NCBI RefSeq assembly: GCF_007197775.1
Contig: NZ_CP041638.1
Location: 1,736,001 to 1,800,000 of the forward strand
Length of the DNA: 64,000 nt
Direction of reading: 5' to 3'
Source of the DNA: Thalassotalea sp. PS06
Lineage (GTDB): Bacteria; Pseudomonadota; Gammaproteobacteria; Enterobacterales; Alteromonadaceae
In this document: positions 1-8,183 of the stretch, in pieces
Layout of the letters: every line of letters begins with the position of its first letter
Position numbering within the stretch: position 1 is the first letter of the stretch
The notes under the pieces: generated by a model
The model's database searches: none
Seen by the model: the letters and a program-made list of their open reading frames with translations, nothing else
Told to the model about the DNA's origin: nothing
Program-made: the position numbers and the translations under genes

Positions 1-4
1 TTCT

Positions 5-592
5 ATGAGTGATTCCTGGGACGATTACGCGGCAGAATGGGACACCAACCCTGATGTAATTCACTATGCCAATTTGGCGTTTGATTCACTCTGCAAGTAT
101 ATGGATATTGCAGATTTAGCGGTTTTAGATTTTGGCTGTGGTACGGGATCATTAACCGAAAAATTGTCAGGTAAGGCTGCAACTGTTGTAGCGCTCGATT
201 CTTCCAAAAAAATGATCCAGGTCTTAGAAGCCAAAAAAATACCTAGGGTTAATGCTCTGGTTTGTGACCTTGCACAAGAATCCATTGATAGCCAGCCCTT
301 GCTACAGCGAAAATTCGACTTGATTGTCGCTTCTTCTGTCTGCGCATTCGTGCCTGATTACCTGCAAACGTTATCGGCGTTCAAAGCCCTGCTAAAGGAA
401 GGTGGTACTTTTATTCAATGGGATTGGCAACGCATAAACCCAAAGGATGATTTTGGGTTTTCAGCCCAAGATATGGAGCGCGGCTATGTGCAGGCCGGTC
501 TTGAGGTGGAGCGGGTTGGTGAAGGTTTTTCGCTAACAACGGCTAAAGGCACCATGACAGTCCTGATGGGCATTGCCAAAAAAACGCAATAA
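5..592 (+). CDS. class I SAM-dependent methyltransferase
   Basis: Predicted cytosolic methyltransferase of 195 aa with a Rossmann fold. SAM-binding motif I is visible as LDFGCGTG at residues 41-48. It is followed by the acidic end of strand beta 2 (VALDSS) and a motif IV-like segment (FDLIVASSVCAF). The substrate cannot be read from the sequence. The gene begins four bases into the window, so its ribosome site and any earlier start are only partly visible, but the protein begins close to where this family usually does. It stands alone, and the next gene is separated by a short REP-like inverted repeat. Confidence 0.85.
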   Translation: MSDSWDDYAAEWDTNPDVIHYANLAFDSLCKYMDIADLAVLDFGCGTGSLTEKLSGKAATVVALDSSKKMIQVLEAKKIPRVNALVCDLAQESIDSQPLLQRKFDLIVASSVCAFVPDYLQTLSAFKALLKEGGTFIQWDWQRINPKDDFGFSAQDMERGYVQAGLEVERVGEGFSLTTAKGTMTVLMGIAKKTQ

Positions 593-596
593 TTGA

Positions 597-677
597 TGGG
601 GACAGAGTCAATTACCAAAAGACAAAGCCTCAGAAAAACAATATATTATCTCTTATTCAGGCATCACTCTGACCCCC
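597..677. repeat. REPIN-like inverted repeat
   Basis: TGGGGACAGAGT at 597-608 is mirrored by ACTCTGACCCC at 666-676 with one mismatch, enclosing about 57 bases. Paired GGGGWCAGAGT ends of this sort are often seen beside REP-associated (Y1/RAYT) transposases. No transposase gene lies nearby, so this would be a non-autonomous remnant. Confidence 0.5.
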
Positions 678-704
678 TTAAAATGACCATTACTGGACAA
701 TAAG

Positions 705-1670
705 ATGTTAAAAAATACCGCATTTACTTTATCCATTTTCATCATTGTTGCTATTGCCCTGGCGTTTCCCGGAGCGTTTCAGCAGGTAGGAGACTACAAA
801 CTGACGGGTCTCATAGTACCCCTGTTGATGATCATCATGTTTGGCATGGGTACCTCAGTTGGTGTTGCGGATTTTGTTCGAGTTGCAAAAATGCCAAAAA
901 GCATTGGCGTTGGGTTAATTTGTCAGTATTCCATCATGCCGTTTATTGGCATGTCGCTGGCAACTCTTTCAGGTATGCCGCCGGAAATTGCTGCGGGTAT
1001 TATTTTAGTGGGTTGTGCGCCAGGTGGTCTCGCATCTAACGTAATGGCATATATCTCAGGTGCAAATTTAGCGCTTTCATTGTCTCTAACGGCGTTCTCA
1101 ACGCTGCTAGCACCGTTTGCGACACCACTTCTGATGTCCTGGTTAGCGGGCGAACACATTCCAATTGACGCGGTAGCCATGTTCTGGAGCATCACTAAGA
1201 TTGTTATTCTACCGGTTGTTGCAGGCTTGCTATTTAATCATTTTCTTCACGGTAAATTCCCGATAATCGATAAAGCCATGCCAATGGTTTCTATGGTCGG
1301 CATTATCGTGATCATTGCCATTATCACTGCCGCTGGTCGTGATAACCTGATCACTCTAGGTTTTGCCTTAATCGGCATTGTCGCCTTGCAAAACATACTC
1401 GGCTTGGCTCTTGGCTACCTGGTCGCCAAGTTAATTCGCATGGACGAAGCGTCTGCTCGAGCGATTGCCTTTGAAGTGGGCATGCAAAATTCTGGCTTAG
1501 CCTCTGGTATTGCCGTTGAAATGGGACGGGTTGCGACTATGGGAATAGCACCAGCGGTATTTGGCCCGATGATGAACATCAATGGTTCCATTCTCGCGTC
1601 ATTCTGGCGCAAATCTGCTGATAAGCATCGCCCGGTTGATATCGAAACCGAGACAATCCAGCAAAATTAG
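705..1670 (+). CDS. bile acid:sodium symporter (BASS) family transporter
   Basis: A 321-aa inner membrane protein made almost wholly of hydrophobic helices (about nine or ten). The family signature GCAPGGLASNVMAYISGANL lies near residues 103-122, and a second conserved segment, FEVGMQNSGLASGIA, near residues 256-270. Together these are the crossover regions that bind sodium in BASS transporters. Members move organic acids such as bile acids, pantoate or pyruvate with sodium. The actual substrate here is unknown. The gene is monocistronic, with REP-like repeats upstream and a lipoprotein gene downstream. Confidence 0.88.
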   Translation: MLKNTAFTLSIFIIVAIALAFPGAFQQVGDYKLTGLIVPLLMIIMFGMGTSVGVADFVRVAKMPKSIGVGLICQYSIMPFIGMSLATLSGMPPEIAAGIILVGCAPGGLASNVMAYISGANLALSLSLTAFSTLLAPFATPLLMSWLAGEHIPIDAVAMFWSITKIVILPVVAGLLFNHFLHGKFPIIDKAMPMVSMVGIIVIIAIITAAGRDNLITLGFALIGIVALQNILGLALGYLVAKLIRMDEASARAIAFEVGMQNSGLASGIAVEMGRVATMGIAPAVFGPMMNINGSILASFWRKSADKHRPVDIETETIQQN

Positions 1671-1767
1671 AGTTGACTCCAAAAATATATTGGGGTGGTA
1701 ATGTAAGTATTCGGAAATGAATGTTTTGAAGAATTTGTATCGAAGGTCTACTCATAGAATTAGTAAC

Positions 1768-2376
1768 ATGAAGCATATATATCTTTTTGCTTTTGCTTTT
1801 GCTTTTGCTTTGTTTTTATTGGGCTGCCAGGTAACCACTCAAACCACGATAGGTGCATTAGAAAACGAACCTGAGCCAGTGTCTGAAGTGACTTTAGAGG
1901 ATGTCTGTCATGAATTTTCTTGCCGGGAAAATATCGTCATTAAATTCAAAACCGAGGATGGTACTTTTGAACAACAGCTAGCGCTATATTGGCCTAGGGT
2001 ATTCAACGATACCATTTCTATTTTACCTGGTGAGTCGTTTTTGGTCGAAGCAGAACTTGTCGACGGCAAACTCGTTAACTTGAAAGAGGTAAAAGAGAAC
2101 AGTAATCCAGCCAAAACTATCGCAATAGATTTTCAGCAAATGGATGACAGCGTGCATATGATGTTGTCTGTATCCAATCCGTTTGAAAACGTCGCGCTGA
2201 AGTTTAATATGGATATGATTGATTTTACCGGTACGCCCCATGAAACCAGTAGCTGTCCGATTTTGCCCCGTGGCTCAGGATTCGAAACCTGGCCGCATCC
2301 AATACCTGAACTGGTGTTAACTAACCCAGTCACTATCGACGTAAGTGAAATGAAAACCGTAAACTGTGTTTATTAA
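1768..2376 (+). CDS. putative lipoprotein with hexanucleotide-repeat signal peptide
   Basis: A 202-aa exported protein of unknown function. I chose the ATG at 1768 because it gives a compact signal peptide: MKHIYL, four Phe-Ala pairs, then the lipobox LLGC. The longer reading from 1717 adds 17 polar residues and no better signal. The mature part is acidic, contains a Cys-rich patch (VCHEFSCREN) and has no domain I recognise. The hydrophobic core is encoded by four perfect tandem TTTTGC units. The gene has no evident operon partner. Confidence 0.6.
   Translation: MKHIYLFAFAFAFALFLLGCQVTTQTTIGALENEPEPVSEVTLEDVCHEFSCRENIVIKFKTEDGTFEQQLALYWPRVFNDTISILPGESFLVEAELVDGKLVNLKEVKENSNPAKTIAIDFQQMDDSVHMMLSVSNPFENVALKFNMDMIDFTGTPHETSSCPILPRGSGFETWPHPIPELVLTNPVTIDVSEMKTVNCVY
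1785..1808 (+). repeat. tandem TTTTGC x4 microsatellite in a signal peptide
   Basis: Four exact copies of the hexamer TTTTGC encode alternating Phe and Ala in the signal peptide core of the lipoprotein gene. A hexamer keeps the reading frame, so slippage would lengthen or shorten the hydrophobic core by two residues per unit. Confidence 0.9.
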
Positions 2377-2486
2377 TCCATGGAGGCTGAGTCACTTTTG
2401 CTCAAAGAATGGTTTGATGTTTCTTAAGTAAGTGTACATTGAATTGACCCTGATACCTTGAACAGGGTGTTAAATCACTTATGTGA

Positions 2487-2720
2487 ATGCTCGATGATGC
2501 CAGCTCTACCATAACCTATGAGGGTTCAACAACCGGATCCGATTATAAAGAGAAAGGCTCACCTATGCTGGTGTCGTGGAGTGTTCGTCCAAAAGTTAGC
2601 AAACTGGATATTTCATCCGTTGCAACTTGGTGCGAGGATAAGGTGTTTTTGGAAGACCATGCTCACGGGGTACGCAATTTGGTGGTTAATCCAGAGCTAC
2701 TTTCCCCTATCGACGATTAA
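2487..2720 (+). pseudogene. C-terminal remnant resembling delta-class carbonic anhydrase
   Basis: A 77-codon open frame whose product carries YEGSTTGSDY, then SWSVRP near residue 30, then EDHAHGVRNLVVNPELL near the end. From memory these match the C-terminal part of the putative delta-type carbonic anhydrase family (CA_like). The N-terminal half with the zinc-binding histidines is absent, and there is no convincing ribosome site. A Cys that I expect before the SP of GSPMLVSW is Gly here. It is most simply a decayed gene fragment next to a mobile repeat. The family match needs a profile search. Confidence 0.45.
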
Positions 2721-2877
2721 TGCGCCAGTGAATGCGGACGTTGGCGTAAATCACTCAAGAGCAGGTAGCTCTGACAACGAATATTTCAAAATCGACATAG
2801 CCAATCTAGATTAACTGCAAACGTTTCATCGCCGATTTGTCTCACTCGTATTATAGTTAAGATAACCTTATATAATA

Positions 2878-3136
2878 CCAATTACATTAAATTATTGCTC
2901 ACTCAGTGAGAATTTAAAGGCTTTTAGACAAGGCTTTGATTGCAGACAATGGTCGCTCCATTATCAAAATCAGTAACGCAGGATAAACGCCTTTAAAACT
3001 CACCCGTAGGGAGTTTGTGAGAGGCCCATTTACTGCCCTATATTTCATTAATATAGAATGACTATATCAATAAAATCTATGTTGCAAATGAACCTCTGCT
3101 CAAACTCTGAGTAGTGCACAAACTTAGTGTGATTGG
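2878..3136 (+). mobile_element. 259-bp MITE-like element, copy 1
   Basis: Begins CCAATTACATTAA and ends TTAGTGTGATTGG, which are inverted repeats of each other with small mismatches. It is flanked on both sides by TA (2876-2877 and 3137-3138), as expected for a TA target duplication. It contains the internal palindrome CTCACTCAGTGAG and a nested TTTAAAGGC / GCCTTTAAA inverted pair. There is no reading frame for a transposase. Near-identical copies lie at 6191 (reverse) and 10165 (same orientation), with a diverged one at 56214. It ends 23 bases before the DUF4239 gene. Confidence 0.85.
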
Positions 3137-3159
3137 TATAAATCATATTATTAACTCCA

Positions 3160-3948
3160 ATGAGTCAACAAGTACTTCTGTATGGGTACAGCAGCATTGC
3201 GATCGTGTTGGTGCTGTTCCTCGTCATTATCGCTCTGAATGAAGTGGGTTTCAGGATTGGACGATTTGTGCAATCGCGTACCGACAGCGAAGTGAAATCG
3301 TTAACCGGTTCGATACAAGCCAGTATCCTTGGTCTGTTGGCCTTACTACTCGGATTTACTTTTAGCATGTCGATGCAGCGATTTGATAGTCGTAGCATGG
3401 CGCTAATTGATGAGGCAAACGCCATCGGTACGGCGATTTTGCGGGTGCAGCTATTACCATCAACGTATCGGCAAGACGCAAAAACTTTACTCAATGATTA
3501 CGTCAAACTAAGAGTAGAAATAGGCAAGTTAGACTTAACGAAAAAAAATGAGCGTTTGTCTTACAATCGAGAAATCGGGCAATTACAAAAAAAACTTTGG
3601 CTGTTAGGCGTGAAAGCCACCGCTGAAGATCCAAGACCTGTTACTACTGGCGCATTTATTAGCTCTTTGAATGAGTTAATCGACAGTCAGGGAAAACGAA
3701 ATGCCCTGTTGCAGATGCAGGTACCTGAAGTCGTGGTCTTGTTATTGTTTGTCGTGTTTATTTCTTCCGGCGGTATTATGGGGTATTCGGCCGGATTAAG
3801 TGGCACCCGAATGCTGGTCCCTATCGTACTCGTGTCAACATTAATAGCTTTAATCGTATTTATCATTATCGATTTAGACCGACCTAAAAGGGGGTTGATT
3901 AAGGTGAATCAGAGTGTGATGGTCGACTTACTGAAAAAGGGCGAATAG
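3160..3948 (+). CDS. DUF4239 (bestrophin-like) membrane protein
   Basis: A 262-aa inner membrane protein with four predicted helices. A pair lies near the N terminus (residues 9-27 and 55-74), then a long amphipathic central region with RFDSRSMALIDEANAIGTA, then a C-terminal pair (about 188-207 and 217-238). This layout and the EANAIGTA segment match the DUF4239 family, which is distantly likened to bestrophin channels. Its function is not established. A MITE copy lies directly upstream, so its promoter may lie partly within that repeat. No operon partner is visible. Confidence 0.72.
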   Translation: MSQQVLLYGYSSIAIVLVLFLVIIALNEVGFRIGRFVQSRTDSEVKSLTGSIQASILGLLALLLGFTFSMSMQRFDSRSMALIDEANAIGTAILRVQLLPSTYRQDAKTLLNDYVKLRVEIGKLDLTKKNERLSYNREIGQLQKKLWLLGVKATAEDPRPVTTGAFISSLNELIDSQGKRNALLQMQVPEVVVLLLFVVFISSGGIMGYSAGLSGTRMLVPIVLVSTLIALIVFIIIDLDRPKRGLIKVNQSVMVDLLKKGE

Positions 3949-4266
3949 TCATTGCTGCTGATATCGCTCACGGGGCGGCACACGGCTGTTGGCACATTTC
4001 TTAAGTACCGATAAATTACTTTTTAAACGGTGGAAGGACTAAAAGTTACGATGCAAAGCTTTCTATTGTGGCTTTGTGGCCTGAGAATCAAGCCGATTAG
4101 CTTAGGCATATTAGTTCAATCATTCTCAGTTAACCTCACTATTCGATTTCGAGTCTGTGAATTTCTGTCTGATTAACTTTACTATTTTTCCAGTCGTCTA
4201 TAATGACTGTTATCCATTAGTTTCAAGTCGTTTATCAAGCGCGTTTTGAGTCCGTTGGGAGATATT
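3949..4266. other. intergenic stretch with no recognised feature
   Basis: About 318 bases between the DUF4239 gene and the acetyltransferase. I see no open frame of note, no terminator hairpin with a T-tract and no repeat shared with the rest of the window. It presumably contains the promoter of the acetyltransferase gene. Confidence 0.5.
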
Positions 4267-4746
4267 GTGTCGTCTATCACCATTCGCAACGCTGGCATTG
4301 AAGATAGTGGATTGATCTTAAGATACATTACTGAGTTGGCTCGCTACGAAAAAGCCGAGCATGAGGTAAAGGCCTGTGAAGAAACGATAAAAGCTTCTTT
4401 GTTTGGCCCCGGCTCTGTAACTCGGGCTTTGATTTGTGAGTATAACAACGAGCCAGTTGGCTTTGCGGTTTATTTTTTCAATTACTCAACCTGGTTAGCC
4501 AAACAAGGATTGTATTTAGAAGATCTATACATCACTCCGGTTTATCGGGGCCATGGAGCAGGGAAGGCGTTGTTACGGCAGTTGGCCAGAATCGCGCTAG
4601 ACAATAACTGTGGTCGCTTTGAATGGAGTGTGCTGGATTGGAATAAACCTGCTATCGATTTTTACCAAAGCATAGGGGCTGAACCACAGAGTGAGTGGGT
4701 TGGTTACCGGCTAACCGGGCAGGCGTTGCTGGATCTGGCACAATAA
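4267..4746 (+). CDS. GNAT family N-acetyltransferase (SSAT-like)
   Basis: A cytosolic acetyl-CoA-dependent N-acetyltransferase of 159 aa. I chose the GTG at 4267 because GGGAG lies seven bases upstream and the protein then starts right at beta 1 (SSITIRNA). A TTG at 4246 would add seven residues. The ELARYEKAEHEV segment and the acetyl-CoA loop (VYRGHGAGKALL) preceded by LEDLYI match the spermidine/diamine acetyltransferase-like branch of GNATs. The substrate is inferred only at branch level: a polyamine or other small amine. It is monocistronic. Confidence 0.8.
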   Translation: MSSITIRNAGIEDSGLILRYITELARYEKAEHEVKACEETIKASLFGPGSVTRALICEYNNEPVGFAVYFFNYSTWLAKQGLYLEDLYITPVYRGHGAGKALLRQLARIALDNNCGRFEWSVLDWNKPAIDFYQSIGAEPQSEWVGYRLTGQALLDLAQ

Positions 4747-4918
4747 TACCTGTGCTGGGCAGTGATCTAATAGCAACTGCAGCGGGTATCGTTTATCCGT
4801 TATGAGAATCAAGCTGTTTGTAGTCCATACAAGGAAATTACGGGCGAAAACGTGTTTGGTCTTTCTTCATTGTTTTTTCATACCGAACACCATTAGCCCA
4901 GATTAAAAGGAGGCTATC

Positions 4919-5506
4919 ATGCGGTGTTTGAGTAAAAAACTACTGCTTATCATTTTTTCAATTTGTACTTTTTCAGTCGGTGCCATGACACCGGGTCTTT
5001 CCAATAGTGCCGCTTCTACCGGTTCGCTAGCATCGGTTTTACACCAGACCACCGGGACCTGGCGTGGAGAGCTTTATTATCTCGATTACCAAAGTGGTCA
5101 ACGTTATGCGATCCCGATGAAGGTTGAAGCAAGCCTTAGTGCTGATGAGGAGACGCTTATTCGTCAATTAACCTTTACCGATCCTGAAAATCTTGTTTTT
5201 GCCACCCAATTACTGACGCTTAATGAGCAGGAAGGCAGTTTGGCCGAAGCTTATTTTCGTGATAATCAGGGCGACTGTTTTGATTATCAAATCGTCAAAG
5301 TGCAAATCACCGATGAAAACCATTGGCGTTTTGAATTTCAGAACGAAACGTTTGACGATGAGCGAAAAGCGCTTGTGTTACACAAATATGAGCGCAAGGG
5401 CAATCAGTTGTTTTCGGAGAAGAAAGTGAAGTATCTGGATGATTCCAAAGCAAAGTTTATTGTTCGTAATGGCAGTAAACTGACCTTAATGGAAGTTGCT
5501 AATTAG
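4919..5506 (+). CDS. exported protein of unknown function
   Basis: A 195-aa protein with a typical signal peptide (Arg-Cys-Leu-Ser-Lys-Lys then a hydrophobic core ending near FSVGA at residue 22). The ribosome site AAAGGAGG sits just before the ATG and is unusually strong. The mature part alternates charged and hydrophobic stretches suggestive of a beta-barrel or calycin-like fold (GTWRGELYYLDYQSGQRYAIPMKVEAS), but I recognise no named family. It probably acts in the periplasm. It has no operon partner. Confidence 0.7.
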   Translation: MRCLSKKLLLIIFSICTFSVGAMTPGLSNSAASTGSLASVLHQTTGTWRGELYYLDYQSGQRYAIPMKVEASLSADEETLIRQLTFTDPENLVFATQLLTLNEQEGSLAEAYFRDNQGDCFDYQIVKVQITDENHWRFEFQNETFDDERKALVLHKYERKGNQLFSEKKVKYLDDSKAKFIVRNGSKLTLMEVAN

Positions 5507-5685
5507 ACTTTAGCCATTTAAAGAGACGCTACTTTTTAATTTTGTAAAATTATTGCAACAAAAGCTGACGAGGCAATGACCTTAAGTTACACTTATTCGA
5601 GTTTGATGTTGGCTGCATCCATCCTAGGGAAGTTGGTCAATGGATGGATTTTCTTTTGTTGATGTAGGTGTAGAGGTAGCGTCTT

Positions 5686-6096
5686 TTGTATAAGTTTGTG
5701 TCTGTTTTAGCTCTCGCATTCTTTGCTTTCGTACTTTGGGTCATATATCTCGCCAATATCGGGAACAACAACGTCGTGTTCCAATGGGTTGCGCAAACGC
5801 CATACGGCGATAAGCTCGGACATTTATTCATTTTTGGGTTTCTCACCCTAATCACCAACGCTTCACTTAAATTCAAAACCGTGTCACTGGGCCGCGTTAA
5901 TACGTATCTGGGTACCTTGTTGGTAAGTGTTTTTGTACTCGCTGAAGAATTTAGCCAGGGCTTTCTACCTACTCGTAGTATGGATATTCAGGATGTTATT
6001 GCTGATGCAATAGGCATCATCATTTTCACTGCGATTTCTCATATCATTGCCGTACGAACTCGTCGTCAACCCGCACTGATTGCTGACGAGGCCTAA
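5686..6096 (+). CDS. VanZ family membrane protein
   Basis: A 136-aa inner membrane protein with about four helices. It carries the VanZ-type motif GDKLGHLFIFGFLT, and later EEFSQGFLPTRSMDIQDVIADAIGI, where the Glu, Gln, Arg and Asp residues are the family's conserved polar positions. VanZ gives low-level teicoplanin resistance in enterococci, but most Gram-negative relatives have no proven role. The start appears to be TTG at 5686, with GAGGT about eight to ten bases upstream. The reading frame matches the family length. A MITE copy follows. Confidence 0.82.
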   Translation: MYKFVSVLALAFFAFVLWVIYLANIGNNNVVFQWVAQTPYGDKLGHLFIFGFLTLITNASLKFKTVSLGRVNTYLGTLLVSVFVLAEEFSQGFLPTRSMDIQDVIADAIGIIIFTAISHIIAVRTRRQPALIADEA

Positions 6097-6190
6097 CCTT
6101 ACCGCTCTGCAGCAGGGCTTAAACATCTTGATTTACAAGCAGATATGAAGATAATTAAGGTTTCTTCAGCAACCTTTCTGTTTGCTAATA

Positions 6191-6449
6191 CCAATCACAC
6201 TAAGTTTGTGCACAACTCAGAGTTAGGGCAGAGGTTTATTTACAACATAGATTTTATTGATATAGTCATTCTATATTAATGAAATATAGGGCCGTAAATG
6301 GGCCTCTGGTAAACTCCCTACGGGTGAGTTTTAAAGGCGTTTATCCTGCGTTACTGATTTTGACAATGGAGTGACCATTCTCTGCAATCAAAGCCTTGTC
6401 TAAAAGCCTTTAAATTCTCACTGAGTGAGCAATAATTTAATGTGATTGG
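6191..6449 (-). mobile_element. 259-bp MITE-like element, copy 2 (reverse orientation)
   Basis: Reads CCAATCACACTAAGTTTG at one end and TTAATGTGATTGG at the other, flanked by TA at 6189-6190 and 6450-6451. Relative to copy 1 it is inverted, with only scattered substitutions and the same 259-bp length. It ends four bases before the ATG of the DUF3291 gene, so it supplies that gene's whole 5' leader. Confidence 0.88.
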
Positions 6450-6453
6450 TATC

Positions 6454-6897
6454 ATGACTATCGCGCAATTAAATATCGCTAAGGCAAAAAGGCCTTTAAC
6501 CGACCCGCGTATGAGTGGTTTTACCGATCATCTCGACCGCATTAATCAGCTTGCTGAAGACAGCGCAGGCTTTATCTGGCGCTTTATTGATGACGAAAAT
6601 AACAGTCAAACACTGTCTGTCCTCAAAGACCCCCTTGTTATTGCAAACCTTTCCCTGTGGCAATCAGCCTCAGATTTAAAAAAGTTCGCCTACGGCACTG
6701 AGCATCGAAACTTTGTGAAAAATCGTGGTCAATGGTTTGAGTCACTGGAACAGGCAAGCCTGGTGTTATGGTTTCATGAGGATGGTCAACCGCCTTCTTT
6801 GGAAGAAGCTGTTAATAAATTGCAGCTTTATCGTCAACAAGGTAACACACCCCAGGCATTCAATTTTGCCTACGCCCTCAATCACTCAGAATCTTAA
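6454..6897 (+). CDS. DUF3291 domain protein
   Basis: A 147-aa cytosolic protein of the DUF3291 family, which resembles the ferredoxin-like dimeric monooxygenase fold. The visible signature is LSLWQSASDLKKFAYGTEHRNF, then WFESLEQASLVLWFHEDGQPPSLEEA, then the C-terminal TPQAFNFA. The true start is taken as the ATG at 6454. A GTG at 6442 in the same frame lies inside the adjoining MITE. No Shine-Dalgarno sequence is visible because the MITE replaces the leader. A GST gene follows 12 bases downstream, so the two are probably co-transcribed. The enzymatic role is unknown. Confidence 0.78.
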   Translation: MTIAQLNIAKAKRPLTDPRMSGFTDHLDRINQLAEDSAGFIWRFIDDENNSQTLSVLKDPLVIANLSLWQSASDLKKFAYGTEHRNFVKNRGQWFESLEQASLVLWFHEDGQPPSLEEAVNKLQLYRQQGNTPQAFNFAYALNHSES

Positions 6898-6909
6898 ATA
6901 AGGAATATT

Positions 6910-7530
6910 ATGCTAACAGTATACGGAGATAGCGTTTCTGGAAATTGCTATAAAATTCAGTTGCTCGCGTCATTGTTGGATATCGATATCAACTGGGTGG
7001 AATTGAATATCTTAGATGGGGATACCCAAAAGCCGGATTTTCTTGCCTTAAACCCTTTAGGGAAAATTCCTTTGCTGCAAACTGATGATGGCTTTGTGCT
7101 GAGTGAATCCAATGCCATATTGCATTTTCTGGCTGATGGTCATGAGATTGCAGGTAAGGATGTAGAAACGAAAAGTCAGGTTTTACAGTGGCAGTTTTTC
7201 GAACAATATTCCCACGAACCGTATATTGCCGTTGCCCGCTTTATTAACTTCTATTTAGGACTGCCTGAAGAAAAGTTGGCTGAGTACCTGCAAAAACAAG
7301 AGGGCGGTCATAAGGCCCTTGCGCACATGGAACAACAACTACAAAAAACACCATTTCTTGTCGGTGAACAGCTGAGTCTGGCAGATATTTCTCTCTACGC
7401 TTATACCCATGTTGCTCATCAAGGAGGCTTTGAATTAGATAAGTATCCGGCGATTCAGGCGTGGATCACCCGCATTGAGGCACAGGAAAATTATCGACCT
7501 ATGGGGCCTAAGGCAAACAAGCCATCGTAA
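6910..7530 (+). CDS. glutathione S-transferase family protein
   Basis: A 206-aa cytosolic GST. The N-terminal thioredoxin-like domain (about 1-80) has VSGNCYKIQLLASLL, placing the likely catalytic Ser/Cys region near residues 9-13. It also has the cis-Pro loop NPLGKIPLL and the ESNAIL glutathione gamma-glutamyl-binding motif. The helical C-terminal domain has the DISLYAYTHVA N-capping segment. It conjugates or transfers glutathione to an unknown substrate. The ribosome site AAGGA precedes the ATG, and the gene follows DUF3291 closely, suggesting an operon. Confidence 0.88.
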   Translation: MLTVYGDSVSGNCYKIQLLASLLDIDINWVELNILDGDTQKPDFLALNPLGKIPLLQTDDGFVLSESNAILHFLADGHEIAGKDVETKSQVLQWQFFEQYSHEPYIAVARFINFYLGLPEEKLAEYLQKQEGGHKALAHMEQQLQKTPFLVGEQLSLADISLYAYTHVAHQGGFELDKYPAIQAWITRIEAQENYRPMGPKANKPS

Positions 7531-7585
7531 TTCATAATATAAAAGGTTTTTCACTCTTTGAATTCTGCAATACAGGAACTATCAA

Positions 7586-8071
7586 ATGAATCATTTTAGA
7601 ATTTCTACTTTGCTGTTTGCTGCATTGAGTCTGTTTTCGATTTCCGCTCAGGCTGAGAAATCGCCTGAAGCCAAGATGGCAGACAGTAATGGTGCAAAGG
7701 TTGAGCATATCAATCGAGATAACAGTCTGAACTTGCCTTTTTCAGAAGCCGTGCGGGTCGACAATATACTGTTTCTATCGGGACAAATTGGCAATATTCC
7801 CAGGCAGATGAAGGTAGTTGAAGGTGGCATAAGTGCTGAAACCCGGCAAACCATGACCAACATTAAAAACCTAATGGCCTCGCAAAACCTAACCATGAAT
7901 GACCTTGTTAAATGCACGGTAATGTTAGCTGACATCAAAGAATGGCCAGCATTCAACGAAGTCTATCGAGAGTTTTTCACCCCGCCTTATCCAGCACGAA
8001 GTGCTTTTGCAGCCAGTGGTTTAGCATTGAATGCGCGAGTTGAAGTAGAGTGCATTGCGGCAATTAAATAA
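7586..8071 (+). CDS. exported RidA (Rid/YjgF) family protein
   Basis: A 161-aa protein with a clear signal peptide (MNHFRISTLLFAALSLFSIS then AQA|EK), followed by a full Rid domain from about residue 40. The domain has ILFLSGQIG, the MTNIKNLM helix and the active-site Arg in PYPARSAF, then VEVECIA. RidA proteins hydrolyse reactive enamine/imine intermediates, and the Arg supports that chemistry here. Canonical RidA is cytosolic, so a periplasmic location is unusual. It is monocistronic. Confidence 0.85.
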   Translation: MNHFRISTLLFAALSLFSISAQAEKSPEAKMADSNGAKVEHINRDNSLNLPFSEAVRVDNILFLSGQIGNIPRQMKVVEGGISAETRQTMTNIKNLMASQNLTMNDLVKCTVMLADIKEWPAFNEVYREFFTPPYPARSAFAASGLALNARVEVECIAAIK

Positions 8072-8183
8072 TCTCTTGCTATCCTCCCGTTTTACAAAGG
8101 GCTGCGCGATGCAAGGTTCGATTCCATACACTATCATATGTGATCAAATTATCCGTTTATTACGTTTTGCGCTAGAGAAGTAA

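Noticed and set aside
2518..2814. 98-codon plus-strand frame overlapping the carbonic anhydrase relic
   Set aside because: It is out of frame with the recognisable protein motifs, lacks a ribosome site and has no family features; it looks like a shadow frame.
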